Source: Gnetum montanum (Eukaryota > Streptophyta > Gnetopsida > Gnetales > Gnetaceae). Taken from it: a stretch of 64,000 nucleotides of DNA. Under the pieces are notes generated by a model. That model saw nothing but the letters and a program-made list of their open reading frames with translations, was not told where the DNA came from and did no database searches. The DNA lies in assembly GCA_015680685.1 (NCBI GenBank), contig MNCI01022408.1:331728-395727 (forward strand). Reading direction: 5' to 3'. The first letter of the stretch is position 1, and each line of letters opens with the position of its first letter. The position numbers and the translations under genes are program-made. Shown here one piece after another: positions 56,760 to 64,000 of the stretch.

Positions 56760-57980
56760 CTATTTTAGTGCTTGGAATGCAAACTCACACTCCTTTGTCC
56801 AAATGAACGAAGCATCTTTCTTTGTAAGTTCTACCAATGGCTTAGCGATCTTCGAGAAGTTTTCAATGAAGCATTGATAGTAACTAGTGTGGCCAAGGAA
56901 TGACCAAACATCTTTTATGATGCTTGGTTGGTAGGTGATTCCTTGGATGACCTTGATCTTTTCCGAATCCATGCTAATCCCTTATTGTGAGATGCAGTGC
57001 CCTAGCACAATGCCTTCTTGGACCATCAAATGGCTTTTTTGCCAATTGAGCTGTAGATTAGTGTCTACACATATTTTTAGAACCTGCTCAAGATGGTCCA
57101 AGGCTTTCTCAAAGATGGCCCCATAGGTAGAGAAGTCATCCATGAAGACTTCAACCCCATTGCTAATTTGTTGTTGGAAGATGCTTAGGACAAGGCGTTG
57201 GAATGTGGTAGGTGCATTACATAGGCCAAAAGGAATCTTCTTGTATGCAAAAGTCCCCCATGGACTTGTGAAAGTTGCTTTGGCCTAGTCTTTTGGTGCT
57301 ATTTGGATTTGGTTATAACCACTATAACCATCCAAAAAACTATAATAGCGGTGCCTTGCAATAGTGTCCAACACCTAGTCCACAAATGGGAGTGGAATGT
57401 GATCCTTGAAGGTAGCCATGTTGAGCAATTGAAAATCAATACAGACCCTCCATTTTCCATCTTTCTTTGACACGATAATGAGTGGGCTAACCCATTCACT
57501 ATTAGCAATAAAATAGGTGAACCCCGCCTTTAGCAATTGCTCGATTTCATCTTTGACGACCTACTTCAATTTGGGGTTCAATCGTCTTCGTGGTTGTCAT
57601 CGTGGCTTCATGGAGGGGTCAATATAGATTCGATGTTGGTAAACCCTAGGGTAAATTCCAGTTAACACAAGATATGGCCATGCAAACATAGCATCCCATT
57701 TGTTTATCACTTTTAGCAACTTTTTCTTCTGTTCTAGAGCAAGGATGGCATTAATGATTACCAGCTTCCCATTTCATAAAAAAGCATATTCTAATTGAGC
57801 CGGTAAAGACTTGAGCTCCAGGGGCTCTTGTTTGAAGCTTTCAAGGATTTGCAACTTCCCCCAATAATCTTGGTCATCAACAGTGGATACATGTTGATGA
57901 ACCTCTTCCATTTCATCCATGCTTTCAACATAGGCTTGTACAAGCCCCTTAGATGGTTCCATGCATAATGCACTACTAGT
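56760..57980 (-). pseudogene. Protease-RT linker and reverse transcriptase of element G
   Basis: The linker (57962-57774) includes L-E-L-K-S-L-P and Y-A-F-L, the usual start of plant gypsy RT. Then I-A-N-S-E-W-V-S-P, C-I-D-F, the L-D-G-Y-S-G-Y-N-Q-I box (near 57340) and the catalytic F-M-D-D at 57146-57135. S-F-L-G-H-T-S-Y-Y and K-P-L-V-E-L-T are in 56972-56760. A few stops; the frame is the same as in protease and most of gag. Confidence 0.85.
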
Positions 57981-58009
57981 AGGATCAACGGTCAGCCACT
58001 AGGTGCCCT

Positions 58010-58720
58010 CTTGGTTGGTGGCTATTACGTACAGGCATTGCTAAATAGGTGATTCCTCGGTACACCAGCTGCATGCTTGAATGGATATCCACTTAGCAGA
58101 CCATAACTGATGCACACAGCTGCACCTTGAGTCACTGTACACGATGCATGGAATGTGCTTCTTCTTGATCTTCCTAAAAGGATTTTCCTTTGAAATTTCA
58201 AGGGACAAATCTTGGAGTCCTAGTCGTGCATCCACCATGCTTAGCTAGGCTCTTCCCATTATGATTGGGAAGTTCCCCTTGCAATTCTCGGCACGAATGA
58301 TCAAGAAATCAGTAGGATAGGACCCCCCACAAATAGTGGTCAAAATGTCCTCCACTAATTCCAAGGGAATGGTGATGGATTGGTCTGCTAACTCGAGCTG
58401 AATGTTGCTCTTCTTTAGCGAGGGTAGGTTCTAGTTCTTGTACATGTCATGAGAGATCAAATTGACTCCTGACCCCAAGTCCAGAAGAGCTTTGCATGGC
58501 TCATTCCCTACCACCTGAAGATAGATGAGGGGGCTTCCTAGATCAATCAATTTTTGGGGAAGATGACCTACCTTGATCCAGTCGGTCATAGCATGTGTGA
58601 GCATGACCATCTGTACATTGGAATGTGGTTGGCTTGAAGGCTACTTAGGTGGTGGAATGGTAGAGGTGCTTGAAGGTTCAGAGGCACTGGCCATAGGTGT
58701 ATCTGAGGGTATGTTCAGAT
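58010..58720 (-). pseudogene. Aspartic protease of element G
   Basis: T-D-W-I-K-V-G-H-L-P near 58570, the active-site line A-L-L-D-L-G-S-G-V with Asp at 58481-58479 kept and Ser now Leu, L-E-L-V-E-D-I, and F-P-I-I-M-G-R-A. The basic tail I-K-K-K-H-I-P-C is near 58170. It is in the same frame as RT. Confidence 0.85.
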
Positions 58721-61074
58721 TATTGGGCCAAAAAATAGGATATTTTCATGGCTCGAGTTCTGGTCCACTCAACTAAGGTGCCGATTGTGAGTTAATAGCC
58801 CTTGTAGCATTTCATTACTATGGTTGTGGTGGTATCTCTCCCTACATTGGTGGAGCAGGTGGCAGTTGAGTGGGATGTTATGGAAGAGTGGTAGGAGAAG
58901 GTGATGGAGGATAGAAGAGATGTGGGTTTTGCCTCCTAGGTGATGGAGATTGAGGTAAAAAATATTCCAGGGGGTGGTAATGACTTTGAAAGGCTGCATG
59001 ACTAGAAGAGTCCCATGGGGAGATCGGTTGCTGAACGTAGTACCCATAGGGATGTGGTTGTTTGTAAGGGTACTGCTACCTTGGAGGTGGCATCCCCCAT
59101 GTTTGTGAGTGCTGCCATTATTGAAAGTATTCATATAGTTGCAGTGGTGCTCCACTTGGATAGTATCCTTGCTGCTGGTGGAATTTCCTTGGGTTGCCTT
59201 GTGGGTAAGGCAACCTTCGGGGTGTTTGTCGTGTCACCAAGTGAGGATTCAATGCATGTATCCTAGACTCTTGAAGATGTGACACTATAGGACAACATCC
59301 CTTAGGATTTTCATATTGGCATATGCCACATTCATCATCTTCCTCGATGTCAAAGTTTGCAACTTGCTCTACTACAACAACTTTGCCCTTACCCCTATAT
59401 TGGGCATGTTTAGCTTCCTTCTTCCTGCACCGATTGCGATCATTACTTTGTTCTTTGGACTCTTCTGCAATTTTTAGCATACTTTGAAATTTTTCATCCA
59501 AAGAATTCCACATCTTATCAACCTTTGCCAATAGTTCAGATGCAAACTTTTGTAGAGGCAAGGTCTTTCGATTCATCACTACTTCCAGTGGTGATTCCTC
59601 CTCCTCATCACAGAATCAGACCTTCCTCTTTCTAATGGAGGGATCCTAATTAAATTCTTCTACACTTTCCTTCTTTCTAAGTTCTCCTTCCTCCTTGGCC
59701 ATCTATTCAATGGGGTGCTGCAATTGATGGGCCCTTAGCTTTGACAATTGTCCTTGGGAGTACACGCCAAGGATCTTTTGCATTTCAAAATGGAGCCCAT
59801 CAATGATGTGGCGAAGCTATGCCCACTGAGAGTAGCCATGACCAGGGCATCGATGTAGTAGTGAGTAGTATCTTCTCATGGCTACTTCCAAGGGTTCATG
59901 ATTATCTTGCTTCCACCTGTGGATCTGACATCTCAGGTTCACCACTCTGGAGTACGTTTGATACTTGTCATTGAAAATTTCAAGCATCGTACTCCATCTT
60001 CTGATTGATTTCGGTTCCAAGGACCAATACCAATTTTCTGCTTCCTTGATGAGTGTGTGAGGGAACAGCTTCAGTTTCTGCCAATCATTGTCAATGTTCT
60101 GTAGGGCTGCATGCATCATGGAATGCTTGCAGGTGAGTTTGCAGATCACAGTTGTATCCCCCTTCAAATCTAGGGATGTTGTTCATATCAACGCACTTGA
60201 TCCAGCTATCCTTCACGTGCCTACTAGGGATCTGAACTGCCTCGATGATTTGGAGCATGCTCCAAGTAGTGAACAATGGCTCATCCGAGTCATAGTCCTA
60301 CTGAGGACCATGATGTCTATGATGATTCCAACTACCCCTTCTTTCATGCCTATGACCATCGTGCGATTGGTTACGCATTTTCTCACGTTGTCCTTTTTGA
60401 ACCTATTTTCCACCGTCCTTTCACTCCCTTCTACCCTAGGTATGATCAGAGCCTGAGCTAGATGAAGGTGTAGGAGAGCAAGAGGATGGAGAATAAGGAG
60501 AGGTATCGCCACCATTCCGGTGTCGATCTCCCCCTCTACCCTGATGACGGCCTTAATCATCCTGTCCATCTTTGCTACGTGACCCTCCATCCCCTTGAGG
60601 ATCTTGGTCACTTAGAGGCTTGTTCTGAATGATGGACTGAAGGACCTACCATCCCAAGGGAAGTTCAGTTGAATGGGTATCATGAAAAATGGGATCCCCA
60701 TCTTCCTGCAGGCCTTGCGAGAATAAGGTGTTACTAAATTGTTTTTCCTTTAGGTGTTCATATCTTTCTACCTGCTACTGGTCTCATGCTTGTTGAGCCT
60801 TAGTGGGATGATAGTCCTGGTACTCATGGTCATCCATGATGTACTCCACTCCACAGTCCTAGATGCCTAGTCTGGCAAGATTGTGAAATAGCATTGCAGG
60901 AGCCGATCGGTTGGGTGGTAGTACAATGTTACCCTCCATGTCCCACCATTGTAGATGCTCATCCTGATGTAGGATGAAAGTGAAGTTAGGGACATAATCA
61001 TCAGGATGCTTGTACACCACCTGACATTCTTGTGGCATTGGTGGGTTGGATACCTCTCTCCTGTGAGAAGACAT
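58721..61074 (-). pseudogene. gag of element G
   Basis: The start M-S-S-H-R-R-E (ATG 61074) matches B. The N-box V-P-N-F-T-F-I-L-H-Q-D-E follows, then an Arg/Asp/Ser-rich linker. The capsid frame enters at about 60290 (W-I-K-C-V-D-M-N-N-I-P, F-E-G-G-Y-N) and shifts into the frame used to RT from about 60167 (L-K-L-F-P, R-Y-Y-S-L-L-H). The knuckle is at 59335-59292 with His replaced by Asn (C-x2-C-x3-N-x4-C). A Pro/Gln/Tyr tail runs to about 58770. Confidence 0.8.
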
Positions 61075-61221
61075 GTTGGACGTTAGATGGTCCATGTAAT
61101 CAATGTACCTTGCTATTTACTTTAATCCACCTAGCGTGCATTACTGTTTCTATCCTAGGTCCATTCCAACGACTTGAATGATAATTTCACTAAGGTTAGA
61201 TGATGCATGTAAGACTAACAG

Positions 61222-61239
61222 TCCCTGGCAACAACACCA
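61222..61239 (-). promoter_or_regulatory. tRNA-Asp-type primer-binding site, element G
   Basis: Minus strand TGGTGTTGTTGCCAGGGA, one base inside the LTR. It differs from TGGCGCCGTTGCCGGGGA only by C-to-T or G-to-A changes (four). Confidence 0.8.
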
Positions 61240-61240
61240 A

Positions 61241-62127
61241 TGATGAGTGGCTAGGTACCCCTATGCCCAACCATATGAATCACAGGCGTTCACACATGAC
61301 TTGGTCGAATTCTGTAGACTGTAAGAACTTCACATACACTAGACCCTAACCAGTGAAACCTTGGGTTAGAATGGTCATTATCCTCCTAATCTCACTTGTG
61401 ATGTTTTGTTTGTGATGGTTAAGTGGGATTAAGGCTAATGATTTTTATAGCTTTTTACTTATCTTTTGGAGTCTAATTATCTTGGAAAGTAAGGCTAGAG
61501 TATTAAGTAATCTAGGACTATCTTAATCTAAATATTAACTACTTCTAGCATAAGTATCTGATCCCATCTTTCGAGTGCGTTCTGAGTATCCCCTAAACAC
61601 TACTGGGTTACCAGATGTTAAGCATCACTAGGTTACCAAGTGTTGGGTTTATGTTCGAGATGGTCGTACTTATGGTCTTTACAAACTTGTAAGAGAGTGA
61701 AAGAGATTAAAATAACAATAATAGAAACTTAAGTAACTATCAAAGCATAAACATATTAAACTACTGAATGCAATAAATGACTAAGTCTAAATGCTGCAAG
61801 GAATGCTTGAAGAGTTCATCTTTATTGTCGTTCATGCCAATGGCCTCAGATACATCAACGCTCAAATAAAGAGCCGATCACTTTTCTTACACCTACTGCT
61901 GGCACTTGGAAAATATTCTATCTCCTACTTGAACAAACTGCAAGAGCTTTGCTTCAACTGACTAAAAGGTACCTAAATGAGGTGGAAGGCCGTCTTATTT
62001 ATAGGTCAAAATAGGCTCCACATAAACGGGGCCACGTCGACGCATAGAAGGCAGCATTGACGGGGCAGCGTCAATGCAACTGCGTATACACAGCATAATC
62101 GACGCATCGACTAATGACACTTCATCA
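61241..62127 (-). repeat. 5' LTR of element G
   Basis: 887 bp, minus strand TGATGAAGTG to GCCACTCATCA. It pairs with 49077-49977 through long near-identical stretches. TATA-like cctataaataagacgg region near 61994-62008. Confidence 0.92.
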
Positions 62128-62132
62128 ACCTA

Positions 62133-62438
62133 CTTCTTTGCACTCATGATAATTTGCACATATTTTCTAATTCGGCTATTAGTGATCACTTGCTTAAATT
62201 ATAACACTATTGTATCATTGTTGATATCAAAGCTGTATACAAGACTTCCAAGCAAAGCAAATGGATATATAATATCATATTAACAAATAATCATTGGCAA
62301 CAATATAGAGAGGAAGTCTATAAAATTTAGACTCATAATAAATATCATAAGAAGATTATAGAAGTTCTACTGGTGGCTGCCCCCAATGTGATTGTTGATA
62401 ATGGCCCCATGCTTAACATGGCAAGGTTGACCTCAATA
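62133..62438. other. Interior of H, right of G
   Basis: The first part (62133-62240) may continue the LINE-type endonuclease (S-L-H-S, S-A-I-S-D-H-L-L) after a shift. The last 45 bases are the LTR start of the D/E family on the minus strand. Confidence 0.4.
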
Positions 62439-62443
62439 GTATT

Positions 62444-62855
62444 AAGGAAAACAAAGTGGTTGTTGAGCATATACACATTGAATTGACGCTAGTTGGTCCT
62501 TTGATGAAAGGAATGCCATCGAGGTAATTTAAGGATCATGTAGTTCAGATGAGACTTGGTTATGTAATTTGTTGTATGTACAACTTTATAGTCTTAATGA
62601 AACTCTTATTCAGTTGTGCTATTTTCTCATATGGTTTGTGTATACAGTTATGAGAGAAAATTCACATATGGTAGGACCTAGAATGAACATTGGTTTATTG
62701 CTAAAGATAGTTACCATATAAGGAATTACATTTGAGAGGTAATGCATTGTAATACATGGAAGATAATACTTACATTAAGAGAAACTATCACCATGATTCA
62801 TGCATATATTTCTTAAACTCTGGACTTGATTAAATATAGAGACCAAGTGGGAGAC
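62444..62855 (+). pseudogene. RNase H end and 3' untranslated region of copia element I
   Basis: K-E-N-K-V-V-V-E-H-I-H-I-E-L continues R-E-C-I from 46951. G-P-L-M-K-G-M-P is the usual C-terminal line (L-T-K-G). An untranslated tail with aagtgggagac as polypurine tract (62845-62855) follows. Confidence 0.8.
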
Positions 62856-63235
62856 TGTAACATGCATTATGTGTTTCCAAGTTTACATGTATGTTAACAC
62901 ATCAAGGTGGCCTCCATATTTGGTAATGCATTTATGTGTTGGCATTGGGTCTCTTATTTTTTCTAATTTCTCATGGTAACCAATTTCGTGGCATATAAAT
63001 TTATTCTTGATGGGAGAACAAAGGAACCACGAATCAGTTTTGGTCCCTTTCACAGATGCTTAGAGGTTGCATATACCATTGTTGTAGAGTGTCGATGTGA
63101 AAGAAGAATTCAAATGCCAAGTTTAATTCAATGCATCAATGGATGGAGGTCCGTTTCATTTGCTTCCACATTGTGCATTTTCAGTTATCTATGCATGTAA
63201 ATTTCTTGTGCAATCCATAAATTTTTGATCTTACA
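62856..63235 (+). repeat. 3' LTR of copia element I
   Basis: TGTAACATG to TTACA, 380 bp, the partner of 41995-42374. Confidence 0.9.
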
Positions 63236-63345
63236 TAATATGTAGGATTTACATATGTTTTTGCTTGACTTCAAGGTGTAACCTACTAGTTTCGGGAATC
63301 TATGAATCAATATCTTGATGGATGATTTAGCATCCATGCATTAAG
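63236..63345 (+). repeat. 3' LTR of element D, continuation right of copia
   Basis: taatatgtaggatttac and following agree with E 7221-7335 (taatatgcaagatttac, cttgaattcaagg). The match ends near catgcatta. Confidence 0.7.
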
Positions 63346-63906
63346 CCAACTAAGAAGCTGAGCCATAGCATGGAGGGTGTGGGTGGTTGCTGAAACACCG
63401 TTAAAAATCACGAGTCAGCCCCAGGCAAAGATTCGCAATTCAGGCAAGGGCACATCTCAGCATTTCAGAGAGGGGGGGGGGATAAGATAGAGCAACGCTA
63501 GGAGGCACGCAGCATCAAGTCCGCAACCTCCTGTACAGATTCCTAATCTTTCCATGCTTTTGCTGTGCACACTATATCACGCGGCATAGCATAATGACGC
63601 TCAGCGTGATAAGTGTTCCGACGTAGACCGGCATCAGAAGGATAGTTGCTTCAGCACAGGGAGAAGCTTAAGCAGCGTAATAGGAGATTTCTTGTGCATT
63701 TTGCTAAGTCCTTTGGTTCAAGGACAAGTTCACACTCTATTACGCACGACAGCGTAATGAGGGTAATAAGCTCCAAGACAGTCAAAGGCTAGAGAAGAAG
63801 CACAACAGTTCGACACTTTATCTCACAGCGCATGGATGACTTGTCTTTACGCTCGTTACGCGGCGATGCGTACCATTGCGTATGTCATCATTAAAGTTGG
63901 GCATTA
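63346..63906. other. Unassigned right flank with recurring ttacgc/gcgtaa words
   Basis: More G+C and CpG than the rest of the window. A run of ten or more G lies near 63470-63481. Words acgc, gcgtaa and tacgc recur in both orientations (63578, 63600, 63740, 63856). No ORF. It may be the rest of the D LTR in a diverged form or another repeat. Confidence 0.4.
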
Positions 63907-64000
63907 TTTACGCTTCATCACGTGTAGCTGCGTAGTGAGCGTAAGTTACACATTGTTTACGCTTCATCACGCGTAGCTGCGTAGTGAGCGTAAGTTACAC
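63907..64000. repeat. 49-bp tandem repeat with internal hairpin, running off the window
   Basis: A unit starting tttacgcttcatcacg begins at 63907 and again at 63956; the second is cut by the window end. One visible difference (cgtgtag versus cgcgtag). Each unit is an imperfect palindrome (ttacgcttcatcacgc against gcgtagtgagcgtaa). Confidence 0.8.

Larger units (their letters stand above)
49077..62127 (-). mobile_element. Element G: near-complete Athila-like element with pol and a large extra ORF
   Basis: 13,051 bp on the minus strand. LTRs are 61241-62127 (5') and 49077-49977 (3'), with duplication ACCTA and a tRNA-Asp-type primer site. The order is gag, protease, RT, RNase H, integrase, spacer, U3-like TATA block, splice acceptor, extra ORF and polypurine tract. 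It is the only family member here with pol and the reference for the missing parts of A, B, C and F. All enzymes carry stops or lost catalytic residues. Confidence 0.93.
46952..62438 (-). mobile_element. Element H: lone LTR of the D/E family, split by G
   Basis: The left end TGTTGATGCG is the reverse complement of the D/E LTR end (46952-47100 matches 22500-22652). The right end, read on the minus strand from 62438, begins TATTGAGGTCAACC and aligns with the E LTR start at 5430 over about 40 bases. Without G it is 2.43 kb, about one LTR, with no internal gag. It is therefore probably a solo LTR left by LTR-LTR recombination. Confidence 0.75.
41995..63235 (+). mobile_element. Element I: Ty1/copia element, split by H and G
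   Basis: Both LTRs are 380 bp (41995-42374, 62856-63235), with TG...CA ends. The primer site resembles the initiator-Met type and a polypurine tract aagtgggagac is present. The pol order is gag, protease, integrase, RT, RNase H, the copia order. It sits in the D 3' LTR. The flanks (TATGA and TAATA) do not form a clean duplication, and about 30 bases of target present in E are missing. Confidence 0.9.
23446..63345 (+). mobile_element. Element D: Tat-like gypsy element carrying five nested insertions
   Basis: D reads LTR end (23446-23583), primer site, leader, gag (24254-25021), [insertion C with B], gag rest (36983 on), protease, pol remnant, 3' spacer and 3' LTR (40811-41994), [insertion I with H and G], and LTR continuation from 63236. 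Removing C restores gag, and removing I restores the LTR, as judged against E (7145-7335). The left start of the 5' LTR and the right end of the 3' LTR are not resolved. Confidence 0.75.

Noticed and set aside
1-64000. Host genes, tRNA or rRNA genes
   Set aside because: Every coding signal found belongs to a retroelement frame; no tRNA cloverleaf or rRNA signature seen by eye. A tRNAscan or Rfam run would decide small RNAs.

Overview
The window looks like intergenic DNA from a seed plant with a large, repeat-filled genome. The evidence is its content: plant-type Ty3/gypsy (Athila-like and Tat-like) and Ty1/copia LTR retrotransposons, a primer-binding site matching plant tRNA-Asp as used by Athila-type elements, and dense in-frame stops typical of methylated, deaminated repeats. 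I found no host gene, rRNA, tRNA, CRISPR array or bacterial-type operon. The species cannot be named from this window; a conifer-like genome would fit, but that is inference.

Layout. Element A (1-4868, left end outside the window) is a gag-protease element without RT or integrase. Element E (5430-about 22652) is a Tat-like element with 2.2-kb LTRs, split by element F (10429-19277, target duplication CCAAG). Element D (LTR end at 23583, 3' LTR from 40811) is a second Tat-like copy. D is split inside gag by element C (25027-36977, target duplication GTCCT), and C is split inside gag by element B (25372-32308, target duplication GACAT). The 3' LTR of D is split by a copia element I (41995-63235, 380-bp LTRs). 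The RNase H region of I is split by a lone LTR H of the D/E family (46952-62438, target duplication GCATT/GTATT). H in turn contains the 13-kb minus-strand element G (49077-62127, target duplication ACCTA). The right end (63346-64000) is unassigned and carries a GC-richer hairpin/tandem repeat.

How the parts relate. A, B, C, F and G form one Athila-like family: LTRs run TGATG...CATCA, primer sites are tRNA-Asp-like, and all share a pre-LTR block ending CATGGGGGTA. G is the only one with RT, RNase H and integrase and models the ancestral autonomous form. A, B and C keep gag and protease, but the pol region is missing and protease runs into the spacer that follows pol in G. F keeps gag but no visible protease or pol.

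Most interesting content. (1) F and G carry, between gag/pol and the 3' LTR, a homologous extra reading frame of about 930-950 codons (15452-18244 plus strand; 53071-50216 minus strand). It is preceded directly by a splice-acceptor-like sequence and, further upstream, by a TATA-bearing block that mimics the U3 of that element's own LTR. (2) A, B and C have, in the same acceptor-ATGG slot, an unrelated small reading frame of about 60 codons with a hydrophobic C-terminus; it is intact in C. (3) D and E share the same internal fusion of the RT start to the integrase C-terminus, so they are copies of a deletion-derivative lineage. (4) The LTRs carry variable arrays of the palindrome GATATC. (5) Single-N junctions at 646 and 3342/3507 flank duplicated or inverted sequence and look like assembly errors.
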